Source of the DNA: Palsa-506 sp963786975
GTDB taxonomy: Bacteria > Actinomycetota > Actinomycetes > Streptosporangiales > Streptosporangiaceae
Assembly: GCA_963786975.1 (NCBI GenBank)
Contig: CAWBBE010000005.1
Span: forward strand, 496,001 to 560,000
Reading direction: 5' to 3'
Length of the DNA stretch: 64,000 nt
Shown here: piece by piece, positions 25,929-33,971 of the stretch
Position numbering within the stretch: the first letter of the stretch is position 1
Layout: each line of letters begins with the position of its first letter
Translations under genes and position numbers: made by a program
The notes under the pieces: generated by a model
What the model saw: the letters and a program-made list of their open reading frames with translations, nothing else
Told to the model about the DNA's origin: nothing
The model's database searches: none

Positions 25929-28878
25929 ATGGCACGTATTCGTAGGCGCGGATCGCACGCCGCCATGCAGCGTGCGCCGATCCGGGGGCCACGCGCCAAG
26001 GCGGCGCGGGCCAGCGGGAATTTTGCTGCCGAGACGCTGGCCGACGACGCCGACACGGCGTGCATGCCGGCGGCCGGAAACGGAACGCCGCCAGCGGACT
26101 GGGCCCCGGCCTCCCGGTCCGGGCCCGGGCCGGGCGCGCCGCCGGCCGGGCCGGACGGCCCGGGGGAGGGCCGGGACGGCCCGGGGGACGGCCGGGCACC
26201 GGATGCGGACGCCTCAGCGGCCGGCGTCCCGGCCGCTGACTTCGCCGCCGGCGGCGTCTCGGTCGGCGAGGGCAACGGCTTCCAGGGCGCCGAGAGCGAG
26301 TCGCGGAACGCCCAGGTCCCGGCCGGCCGCTTCCCAGCCGCCGGCTTCCCTGGCAATTCCGGGATTCCGGACCGATCCGGGCGGTCATCCGGGGACCTGC
26401 GTTCGGCCGGGCCGGCGGCTCCGAGCCCGTCCGCCTGGCCCGCTCCGGCACGGTCCGGGCCGCCGGCAACGGCGGCACCGAGGCCGCCAGCGCACGGGCC
26501 GCCAGCGCACGGGCCGCCAGCGCACGGGCCGCCAGCGCACGGGCCGCCAGTGCCGGACCCGGCTGCGGTTCCGCCTCCCGAGGGCCGGCCAGCTCGGCCT
26601 GGCTGGCCATCCGGTGCTGGCGGATCGCCGCGGGGCGGGCTGGATCTGCCGTCGGCCTCGCCGACCGGGCCGACCGGGTTCCCGCCGCCTGCGGTGCCCC
26701 CGGCCGCGGGCCGGCCGGGTAGCCCTGGCTGGCCGTCTGAGCCCGTCTCGCCGGGGAACGGGCTGCCCGGCGAGGCTGGCCTGTCAGCCGCCGCCGCGGC
26801 CGGGCCGGCTGCGGCGCCGCCGGTCGCGGTCCCGCCCGGGTCGCCCGCGACCCAGCCGCTCGCGCCGCTCGCCCCGGCTCCGGAGGCGGCTCCGGCGGCT
26901 CCGCCCCGGGAGCCGTCCACCGGGCCGGCCGCGGGCCGGCGGGTCCCGCCGCTGCCGCGCTTCCCGGTCTGGCCCGCCCGCGGGCTGCGGGCCAGGATCA
27001 CGCCGAAGCGGGCCATCGCCATGGTGACCGGCCTCGCGCTGCTGGCCGTGGTCCTGGTCAGTGCCAGATCACCGGATCCGTCCGCGGAGCCGACCGTGCA
27101 GCAATTCCTGCTTGCCTGGGAACAGGGCCAGTACCGGGCGGCGGCGGCGCTGACCACCGGCGCGCCGAAGACGGTGATGACCGAGCTGCGCACCGCCTAC
27201 CGGCAGCTGGACGCGGCCAACCTGGTACTCAGCATGCACCAGGTCAGTCAGCACGGGCACGACGGCCACGCGCAGTTCAACGCCTCGATCGATCTCGGCC
27301 GCAGCGGCGCGCCGTGGCAGTACCAGGGGCATTTCACCCTCCGCATGATCAACTCGACCTGGAAGATCGTCTGGAGTCCCAGCGTCATCTACCCGGGCCT
27401 GCGGACCGGGTACCGGCTGGCCGTAGTGACCACCATGCCGAAGCGAGCCGCGCTGCTCGATGCGGCCGGCCACCCGCTGGCCAGGCGCACGCCGGTCTAT
27501 GTCCTGGGCGTGCACCCGGGACGGCTGGCCGATCCGGAGCAGACCGCGGACGAGCTCGCGGACGCGACCAGCCTGGATGCTAACGAGGTATACGGGGACA
27601 TTCTGTCCGCGCCGTCAGCTCAGTTCTTCGAGCTTGCCCGGCTCCGGCCCAGCGCGTACCACCGGCTGGCCAGGCCTCCGCCGGGTGCCCGGGCTGATCG
27701 TCAAGCAGGACAGGCTGCGGCTGTTCGACACCGAGGCCAAGCCGGTGGCAGGCTCGGTCGGCACCGAGACGGCCCGGGTGCTGCGAGATGACGGAGTGCC
27801 GTACCGGCCGGGCGCCACCGTAGGCCTGTCCGGGCTGCAGCTCGCCTACCAGCGTTCCCTGGTCGGCACCCCGACCACCGAGGTGGTCGCGGAGAATGCC
27901 GCCGGACGGCAGATGTCCGTGCTGAAGAGCTGGCGCGGGTCCGACGGCAGGCCGGTGCGGACGACCATTGACGCCGCGGCGCAGGGAGCCGCCGATCATG
28001 CCCTCGAGTCACTGCCGGGTTCCGCGGCGATAGTCGCCGTCCGCGCTTCCGACGGCAAAATTCTCGCGGTGGCAGCGCACCAGGCGCATGGCATGCCCGC
28101 GGTGCACGCGCTGAACGGCCGCTACCGCCCGGGCCAGACCTTCACGATCGTCTCCACCGCGGCACTGCTAGCGGCCGGCTTCAATGTCGCTACCCGGATA
28201 CCCTGCATGAGCCAGAATCAGGTCGGCGGACGGACCTTCAAGAACAGCCCGCCGGAAACAACACTGGGCCCGCAGCCTCCGTTCAGCATGGATTTTGCCA
28301 AGGCATGCGGGACGGCATTCGCTGGCCTGTCCTTGCGCCTGCACCCCAGCCAGCTGGTCTCCGCGGCGCGGAGCTTCGGGCTGGGCGTGCCGTGGCAGCC
28401 GCCACTGCCGCTGCGGGCTTTCCCCGGCGCGCTCGCGAACCCGGCGAATGTCGGCCAGCTTGCGGCTGACTCGGTTGGCGCCGGCACGGTACAGGCCAGC
28501 CCGCTGGGCATGGCGCTCGTCGCCGCGGCCGTCCAGTCCGGCGTCTGGCACTCGCCGTCCCTGGTGATCAGCCCGCGGGCGGTAGCGTCGGGCCCGAAGG
28601 CCCCGATCCGGCCACCGGCCGTGGGCACGCTGCGCGCGCTGATGCGGCAGACCATAACCACCGGCGCCGGCCGGGCCGCCCGCACGCCCGGCCCGGCCAT
28701 CTACGGGCAGGTCGGGAACGTCTCGCTCGGCCGCGGACGGCCCGGCCTGCGCGCTAGCTGGTTCGTTGGCTACCGCGGCAACGTGGCGTTCGCGGTGCTT
28801 GAGCTAACCCGGTCACCGCTCACCTCGGTGGCGGCGGCCGCCGGGGGGTTCCTGCGCGAGCTGCCGGCGAATTCGTGA
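25929..28878 (+). CDS. Penicillin-binding-protein homologue with degenerate active site, frameshifted
   Basis: A protein of about 980 residues in two frames: 25929 to about 27675, then on to 28878 (one base gained or two lost near 27672-27680). Order: a Pro/Ala/Gly-rich cytoplasmic region of about 350 residues with four PPAHG repeats; one membrane helix (AIAMVTGLALLAVVLVSA); an NTF2-like MecA_N-type domain (EPTVQQFLLAWEQGQY ... WKIVWSPSVIYPGL); then a transpeptidase-like domain. In that domain the SxxK motif reads QTFT (28135-28146), SxN reads ACG (28303-28311) and KTG reads QVG (28708-28716). The catalytic Ser and Lys are gone, so peptide cross-linking is not expected. A structural or regulatory role in the cell wall is inferred. 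Confidence 0.8.
26482..26551 (+). repeat. 15-bp tandem repeat inside the PBP-like gene
   Basis: Unit GGCCGCCAGCGCACG, four exact copies (26482-26541) plus a partial fifth. In the gene's frame it codes PPAHG repeats in the disordered N-terminal region. Confidence 0.9.
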
Positions 28879-28884
28879 TGCTAT

Positions 28885-29150
28885 CGTTACCCGTTTTTTG
28901 GTAACGAAGAGCAACCATCCGACTTCGTTATGACGTCTTCCTAAGTGACTGGGCGCCGCTTGGGGGTTGCGGCCCAGTCGCCGTGAGGAGAGCGGGCCTC
29001 ATCTCGGGGGAGGCCCGGTCATCTAGGACCGGCCCGACCCTGCCGGTCGACCCCCGTGGGCGCGATCTTCGGCCACCGCCAGCGCCCACGGGGGCTCTTC
29101 CTCACCAGGTTGATGCCCGATGGCCCGCTCGGGGGGGTAAGCCATCGGGC
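28885..29150. other. Array of hairpins between the PBP-like gene and tmRNA
   Basis: About 390 bases (28879-29272) hold no gene. Stems seen in order: CGTTACC/GGTAACG with a T-rich loop (28885-28906); CTGGGC.../GCCCAG near 28949-28977; GGGCCTC/GAGGCCC near 28994-29016; CCGGTC/GACCGG near 29017-29034; a 13-bp stem CCCCCGTGGGCGC/GCGCCCACGGGGG (29051-29063 and 29082-29094) followed by CTCTTCCT; and GCCCGATGGC/GCCATCGGGC (29115-29124 and 29141-29150) followed by TTCTT. The last two look like terminators. Confidence 0.7.
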
Positions 29151-29193
29151 TTCTTCCTGTCTGCCCTCGCCGTCCGCGGAGGGATTATCGCGG

Positions 29194-29222
29194 TTGGTCA
29201 CGATGCGCGAATCGGGTACCGT
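29194..29222 (+). promoter_or_regulatory. Candidate ssrA promoter
   Basis: TTGGTC (29194-29199), a 17-base spacer and TACCGT (29217-29222). The expected start would be about 45 bases before the mature tmRNA 5' end, which fits RNase P processing. Match to the consensus is modest. Confidence 0.35.
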
Positions 29223-29272
29223 AGGTCACGACACGGAATCTGGCCTGGCCGGTCCGTGTTGATAACTCAAGA

Positions 29273-29641
29273 GGGGGTGACAGGCTTCGACTTTGGTAGT
29301 CGATCCAGGGGAAGCGGGCCGAGGGTTGCGGATACGACCTCGCAAATCCCGTGACCGCAAACACTAAGTGCCAACGCAAAGCGCACTCACCTCGCCCTCG
29401 CGGCCTGACCGCGAGTTAGGGGTTGTCAGCCCGGGAGAGCCTCCGGCCCGGTGTCTGGCATCAGCAAGGAGGATCCACCGTCCAGCCCGGCCACGGGACT
29501 AGGCGGGACACCAAACAGTGGCTGAGCCCGTCGGCGACTCGCCTGCGTGAACGCCGGGGCTAAGAAAAGCTAGTGCAGGCTGCGCCCGGAGAAGCCCTGG
29601 TGAAGTACCGAAGGACGCGGGTTCGATTCCCGCCACCTCCA
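29273..29641 (+). ncRNA. ssrA: tmRNA (ssrA); tag reading frame broken by one base as written
   Basis: The 5' end GGGGGTGACAGGCTTCGACT and the 3' end GGACGCGGGTTCGATTCCCG plus CCACCTCC are diagnostic of tmRNA. GGGGGTG (29273-29279) pairs with CACCTCC (29634-29640). The resume codon GCA is at 29357 and the tag starts ANTK. As written the frame runs on to a TAG at 29417 and ends ...GLTAS. In the next frame the text CTC GCC CTC GCG GCC TGA (29391-29408) gives the expected LALAA stop. One extra base between about 29369 and 29391 explains this. The encoded 3' end after the discriminator is CGA, not CCA, so the tail would be added after transcription. Acts with SmpB to free stalled ribosomes. Confidence 0.95.
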
Positions 29642-29650
29642 CGAGACTCT

Positions 29651-29682
29651 GGCGACCCCGGTGCTCGCGCACCGGGGTCGCC
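29651..29682 (+). terminator. tmRNA terminator
   Basis: Perfect 13-bp stem GGCGACCCCGGTG (29651-29663) and CACCGGGGTCGCC (29670-29682) with a 6-base loop, ten bases after the tmRNA 3' end. A short T-containing stretch follows. Confidence 0.8.
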
Positions 29683-29756
29683 TCGTCAATTCCGCCCAGG
29701 GGGACGACCCCCTGGAACCCCCGGCGCTCCGGCGGCCTGGCACCTCCGGCGGCCTT

Positions 29757-29802
29757 ATCACGGAGGATCCGGCACGCTATGACATGCCGGATCCTCCGTG
29801 AT
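29757..29802. repeat. Repeated palindrome, copy 1
   Basis: Perfect 18-bp inverted repeat: ATCACGGAGGATCCGGCA (29757-29774) and its complement (29785-29802) around a 10-base loop. The same arms occur in a longer palindrome at 37207-37268. It lies between tmRNA and the end of the convergent DUF1349 gene and could also stop transcription in both directions. Confidence 0.85.
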
Positions 29803-29828
29803 CAAGAAGAGCGCTCGCCGCTGCGCGG

Positions 29829-30365
29829 TCAGCGGGGCAGCAGCGTCAGGTCGCGGAAATGGGCCAGGAAGCCTGGTCCCTCCGGGGCCGCGCACATCGC
29901 CCCGGCAAATGCCGCCCCCGGCGGCAGGTAGACGAGCGCCGCGAGATCCGGTTCGTGCTCGCCGTCCACCGTGTACCGCACCTCGACCGCGTCGCCGCGC
30001 CTGGCCAGAAAGAGCCCGAGCGCGCCCGGGACCGCGGGCAGCCCGGCGACCGCCCAGCTGGAGTAGTCGTTCGTCACGACGGTGGACAGCCGGATCCGGC
30101 CGTCAAAGTACTCCACGCCGGTCTTCAGCCAGTGCCGCTCGTCGACCCGGACCATCGCGCCCGCCTGGTCGTACTGCTGCGCATAGGCGCCGGTCACCCG
30201 CATCGCGAGATCGAAATCGCCGGTCATCAGGTCACCGTAGAGATGGCCGCTGTCACGGACGTACCCGTAGCTGGTGGTGCGCCAGAAGTCGGTGCCCGGG
30301 CCGGCCGTCACGGCCAGCCTGCCGTGCTCCGCGGACCATTGGGCGGGCTCGTTCAGCCACTGCAT
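29829..30365 (-). CDS. DUF1349 domain-containing protein (concanavalin-like fold)
   Basis: A 178-residue protein. The start at 30365 (MQWLNEPAQWS) has GGAGG five bases upstream, although the frame is open further. The pattern WSAEHGRLAVTAGPGTDFWRTT, GDFDLAMRVTGAYAQQYDQAGAMVRVDERHWLKTGVEY and RLSTVVTNDYSSWAV is that of DUF1349, a beta-sandwich family related to concanavalin-like lectins and glucanases. No signal peptide is seen. The function is unknown; sugar or glycan binding is only a guess from the fold. Confidence 0.8.
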   Translation of the reverse strand: MQWLNEPAQWSAEHGRLAVTAGPGTDFWRTTSYGYVRDSGHLYGDLMTGDFDLAMRVTGAYAQQYDQAGAMVRVDERHWLKTGVEYFDGRIRLSTVVTNDYSSWAVAGLPAVPGALGLFLARRGDAVEVRYTVDGEHEPDLAALVYLPPGAAFAGAMCAAPEGPGFLAHFRDLTLLPR

Positions 30366-30428
30366 GATGTCCTCCTGCTGGGGTGCCATGATGCGGAACT
30401 GCCACGGCGGGATTTCGGATCCGTATGA

Positions 30429-30608
30429 ACCACGCTGCCGCTGTGGATCTTCGGCGCGATCCGCCTCGGCCAGCAGCTGCCGGAGGTGAACGCGGTGGTG
30501 TCGGTGGTCATCGTCCTCACCATCATCCCGGTCGGGCTGGCGGCGAGGATCGCGGGCTCCAGCTCGGTTACCCGGTCTGCCCGGGCCGGCGAGAAGGCAG
30601 GCGGTTAG
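30429..30608 (+). pseudogene. Remnant of an ABC transporter permease (PotC-like C-terminus)
   Basis: Sixty codons reading TLPLWIFGAIRLGQQLPEVN, then a hydrophobic helix (AVVSVVIVLTIIPVGLAARIAG) and a short basic tail to a TAG. This is the last membrane segment of a spermidine/putrescine-type permease. An in-frame TGA lies directly upstream (30426-30428) and no start or earlier domain is present, so it is a decayed fragment. It is not a copy of the C-terminus of either permease in the window, so it derives from another transporter. Confidence 0.7.
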
Positions 30609-30662
30609 CCGGCTCACTGGCCGCCTAGCCGCTGGACAGCCAGCCCCGGCCTGCCTACTCTT

Positions 30663-30678
30663 GACTGTATGATCAGTC
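30663..30678. promoter_or_regulatory. Degenerate TetR-type operator overlapping the Rieske start codon
   Basis: GACTGTATGATCAGTC keeps both outer arms GACTG/CAGTC and matches 13 of 16 positions of the perfect site at 33932. It includes the ATG at 30669, so a bound repressor would sit on the start of the gene. Confidence 0.5.
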
Positions 30679-31862
30679 AGTCCAGGTATCCGCATGCGCC
30701 CATCGACAAGGCCGGGCTGGCAGCTGCGCTGCGGCCGTTCGGCGACAGCAGGATGCTGCCGCGGGCCGCCTACGTGGATCCGGCGGTGTTCGCCTGGGAG
30801 CAGCGGCACTTCTTCGGCGGCGGCTGGCTCTGCGCCGGCCATACCGCAGAGGTGGCCCAGCCCGGCGATCAGCGTGCCATGGCAGCCGGCACCGGCAGCG
30901 TGCTGCTCGTCCGGGACGACGGCGGCGTGCTGCGCGCCTTCGCCAACACTTGCCGGCATCGCGGTCACGAGCTGGTCGCCTGCGGCGTCACCCAGCAGCG
31001 CAATGCGATCATCTGCCCGTATCACTCGTGGACCTACTCGCTCTCCGGCGGGCTGCGGCACGCCGCCGGTTTCAAGGGCCGGCCGAACTTCGACCCGGCA
31101 GCCTGGGGGCTGGTCGAGCTGCCCGCCGAGGAATGGCACGGGCTGATCTTCGTCGACGGCTCGGGCACCGCGCCGCCGCTCGCCGACTCGCTGCGCGGCC
31201 TGGACGAGCTGATCGCGCCGTACGAGCCGGAACGGCTGGTGATCGCCGGGCGGCATGACTACGACTCCGCGGCCAACTGGAAGATCCTGACGGAGAACTA
31301 CCACGAGTGCTATCACTGCCCGATGATCCACCCGGAGCTCTGCAGGGTGAGCCCGCCGAAGAGCGGCGAGAACTACGCCGCGGACGGGGCCTGGATCGGC
31401 GGCTGGATGGAACTGCGGGACGGCATGGACACCATGTCGCTGGACGGCAGCAGCCTGGGCGTGCCGTTGCGCGGGCTGGACGCGGCCGGCCTGCGCAGCG
31501 TGATCTACGTCAACGTGTTCCCGAACATCCTGCTCAGCCTGCATCCCGACTACGTGATGACGCACCGGCTGACGCCCGTTGCCGCGGACCGCACCAGGAT
31601 CGAGTGCACCTGGGCGTTCGCGCCCGAGGCGCTGGAGCGGCCCGGCTTCGATGCCGGCTACGCGGTCGAGTTCTGGGATATCACCAACCGGCAGGACTGG
31701 GGCGCCTGCGAGTCGGTGCAGCGCGGCCTGTCCTCCGAGCATGCGCTGCCGGGACCGCTGTCGGCCGAGGAAGACGCCGTCTATCAGTACGTCACCATGA
31801 TCGCGCGCGGCTATCAGGGCGAGCCGGCCTGGAACCCCGCGGCGCGCGCCGCCACCGGCTGA
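30669..31862 (+). CDS. Rieske-type aromatic-ring-hydroxylating / amine monooxygenase, large subunit
   Basis: A 397-residue Rieske non-haem iron oxygenase. The [2Fe-2S] ligands are C95-x-H97 (NTCRHRGHE) and C116-x-x-H119 (ICPYHSW). The mononuclear iron site is in ENYHECYHCPMIHPEL, with His 216 and His 221 as likely ligands. Overall pattern and the GHEL/CPYHSWTYSLSG region resemble the glycine-betaine, carnitine and choline monooxygenase branch rather than classic ring hydroxylases. A reductase partner gene is not adjacent. Together with the FAD amine-oxidase-type enzymes and the polyamine-type importer it suggests amine N-dealkylation. The substrate is inferred. A degenerate operator overlaps the ATG. 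Confidence 0.85.
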   Translation: MISQSRYPHAPIDKAGLAAALRPFGDSRMLPRAAYVDPAVFAWEQRHFFGGGWLCAGHTAEVAQPGDQRAMAAGTGSVLLVRDDGGVLRAFANTCRHRGHELVACGVTQQRNAIICPYHSWTYSLSGGLRHAAGFKGRPNFDPAAWGLVELPAEEWHGLIFVDGSGTAPPLADSLRGLDELIAPYEPERLVIAGRHDYDSAANWKILTENYHECYHCPMIHPELCRVSPPKSGENYAADGAWIGGWMELRDGMDTMSLDGSSLGVPLRGLDAAGLRSVIYVNVFPNILLSLHPDYVMTHRLTPVAADRTRIECTWAFAPEALERPGFDAGYAVEFWDITNRQDWGACESVQRGLSSEHALPGPLSAEEDAVYQYVTMIARGYQGEPAWNPAARAATG

Positions 31863-32104
31863 TCCGGGCGCAAGCAGGCGCGGGCGGCCCGGGCCGGGAC
31901 CGGCCCGGGGCGAGACCGGCCTACGCATTGCCCGGCCGGGGCACCGGCCGGCGGCCGGGCATGCACTGGCCCGTTGCGGCGTTAAAGCGTTGCGCGGGCA
32001 GGCCAGCCACGCCGGCCCGTTTCAGCCTCATCCGGATCCCCGCGGCCCCGGTCCCCCCGGCACGAGGGACCCAGGTCCCGGCACATAGCGAAGGAAACTC
32101 CCCC

Positions 32105-32590
32105 GTGACCTTGCTCGACACGCCCGTTAACACCCTGGCCGGCCAGCCCGCATCGCTCGGCGTCCTGGCAGGCAAGACGCTCCTCATCGTCAACGTCGCA
32201 TCGAAATGCGGGCTGACTCCGCAGTACCAGGGGCTGGAGCGGCTGCAGGAGCGGTACGCCGGCGGCCAGTTCTCCGTGGTCGGGTTCCCCTGCAACCAGT
32301 TCGGCGGGCAGGAGCCCGGCACGCCGGAGGAGATCCAGGAGTTCTGCTCGGCGACATACGGGGTGACGTTCCCGCTGCTGCAGAAGATCGACGTGAACGG
32401 GCCGGGACGGCACCCGATCTACGCCGAGCTGACCGCGGTGCCTGACGCCGACGGCGAGGCCGGCGACATCCAGTGGAACTTCGAGAAGTTCCTGGTCAGC
32501 CACGACGGCAAGGTACTCGCCCGGTTCCGCCCGCGGACCGAGCCGGAAGCTCCCGAGGTGATCGAGGCGATCGAGGCGAGCCTGGCCTGA
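32105..32590 (+). CDS. Glutathione peroxidase family protein (thiol peroxidase, Cys type)
   Basis: A 161-residue GPx-fold peroxidase. The active Cys35 is in NVASKCGLTPQYQGLE, the Gln in GFPCNQFGGQEPG and the Trp in IQWNFEKFLV, completing the catalytic triad; the residue is Cys, not selenocysteine. Actinobacterial members usually take electrons from thioredoxin or mycoredoxin rather than glutathione. GTG 32105 follows AAGGAA. It lies alone between the Rieske gene and the convergent acyl-CoA dehydrogenase gene, so a link to the amine region is not shown. Confidence 0.92.
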   Translation: MTLLDTPVNTLAGQPASLGVLAGKTLLIVNVASKCGLTPQYQGLERLQERYAGGQFSVVGFPCNQFGGQEPGTPEEIQEFCSATYGVTFPLLQKIDVNGPGRHPIYAELTAVPDADGEAGDIQWNFEKFLVSHDGKVLARFRPRTEPEAPEVIEAIEASLA

Positions 32591-32619
32591 TCCCGGCGGC
32601 CGCCGGGCCGCCGGGCGCG

Positions 32620-33787
32620 CTAGACCAGCGCGCGCACCCCTCTCTTCGCCATCTGGTCGGCGATGATCGCGCGCTGGACCTCGCTGGTGCCCTCCCAGAT
32701 CCGCTCCACCCGGAGCTCGCGGAAGAACCGCTCGGCGACGTTCTCCCGCATGTAGCCGCGGCCGCCGAACACCTGGACGGCCCGGTCGGCCACCCGGCCC
32801 GCCATCTCGGACGCGTACAGCTTGGCCATCGAGCACTGCGCGTGCTGGACCTTGACGTCCGCGCCGGCGTCGATCGCCCGCGCCGTCTGGTACGTCAGCG
32901 ACCGGGCCGCGTACAGCTCGGTCAGGCTGTCCGCGAGCATGGCCGCGACGGTGCCGAACCCGGCGATCGGCCGGCCCTGCACCCGCCGCGCGGCGGCGAA
33001 CTCGGTCATCTCGGTGACCAGCCGGTCAGCCGCGCCGAGGCAGCGCGCCGCGACCATCAGCCGCTCGAACCGGAACCACTCATACGCGAAGCTCATCCCG
33101 TCGCCCTCGGCGCCGACCAGATGGGCGGCAGGCACCCGGACATCGCGGAACGCGACGATCGGGTGGTGATGGCTGATCGTGTGCGAGTAGGCCGGGGTGC
33201 GCACCACGCTGACGCCGGCACTGGGCAGGTCGACCAGGAACATGGCGTGCTCGCCAGCGTGCGCGCCGCCCGCCAGCTTGGCCTGGAAGAACGCGAAGCT
33301 GGCGGTGTTGTACGACGTCACGTGCCACTTCTCGCCGGTCAGCACGTACTCGCCGGCGTCCCGCCGGGCGGTCGCCTCGATGGCGTCGACGTCCGAGCCC
33401 GCGCCCTCCTCGGTGATCGCGTAGCATTCCTCGGCGTCGCCGCGGATGGCCGGCCGCACGTACCGGTCCAGCTGGTACGGCGTCGCCACCGCGGGCAGCC
33501 AGGACGGCGGAGTCCCGACCACCCAGCCGAGCGCGTTCGTCACCCGGCCGACCTGCTCCTGCACGAGCACCTGCTGCAGCGAGGAGAAGCCGCCGCCGCC
33601 CAGCTCGACCGGCATGTTCGCGGCGTGCAGGCCGAGTTCCCTGGCCCGCTTGGCGTGCGCCGGCCACCACGTCGGCGGGCAGCTCGCCGTCGTTAAGCTC
33701 GGCGGTGACCTCGAACGGGATCAGCTCGTCGGTGAACTCCCTGGCGCGCGCCTGGATCTGCAGGTCCGCATCGGACAGGCCGTACAT
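32620..33787 (-). CDS. Acyl-CoA dehydrogenase family protein, frameshifted near the N-terminus
   Basis: A flavin acyl-CoA dehydrogenase of about 388 residues. The N-terminal helix domain starts MYGLSDADLQIQARAREFTDE at 33787 (ribosome site AAGGAG). One base is gained (or two lost) near 33660-33670, after DVVAG. The rest is intact to 32620: NMPVELGGGGFSSLQQ, CYAITEEGAGSDV, GEKWHVTSYNTASF, QVFGGRGYMRENVAERFFRELRVERIWEGTSEVQRAII. The final motif carries the usual GTSE catalytic region. It is divergent from the FAD oxidase gene over a shared operator and repeat region. The substrate is unknown. Confidence 0.88.
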
Positions 33788-33798
33788 GGCACTCCTTG

Positions 33799-33898
33799 TC
33801 ACCGGCGCACGGCCGGGCCTGGTCACCCGGCGCACGGCCGGGCCTGTCACCCGGCGCACGGCCGGGGCTGGTCACCCGGCGCACGGCCGGACCTGATC
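33799..33898. repeat. Four tandem copies of a 24-25 bp unit
   Basis: Unit close to TCACCCGGCGCACGGCCGGG plus CCTGG, four copies at 33799-33898 and the start of a fifth. It lies in the leader of the acyl-CoA dehydrogenase gene between its start and the operator at 33932. Copies differ by one or two bases. Confidence 0.85.
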
Positions 33899-33931
33899 AC
33901 CGGCCATCCAGCCGGGGTTCCGCCGACTCTT

Positions 33932-33947
33932 GACTGAACGTTCAGTC
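33932..33947. promoter_or_regulatory. Perfect 16-bp palindrome, TetR-type operator (site A)
   Basis: GACTGAACGTTCAGTC, identical to the site at 47812-47827 in front of the BetI-like tetR gene. It is placed between the divergent acyl-CoA dehydrogenase and FAD oxidoreductase genes, 24 bases before the chosen start of the latter. Confidence 0.75.
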
Positions 33948-33971
33948 TATGCCAGCATCGACGGCGTGCCA

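Noticed and set aside
26482..26551. Tandem repeat that could be taken for a CRISPR array
   Set aside because: Units are 15 bp with no spacers and code for PPAHG repeats inside a gene.
30429..30608. Real small membrane protein gene
   Set aside because: No start codon or ribosome site, an in-frame TGA directly upstream, and the sequence equals only the last segment of a permease.
29829..31928. Very long minus-strand frame across the Rieske gene
   Set aside because: Only its last 178 codons resemble a protein (DUF1349); the rest is antisense to the Rieske gene.
33799..33898. Regular 24-25 bp repeats that could be taken for CRISPR
   Set aside because: Copies are directly adjacent without unique spacers, and there are no cas genes in the window.
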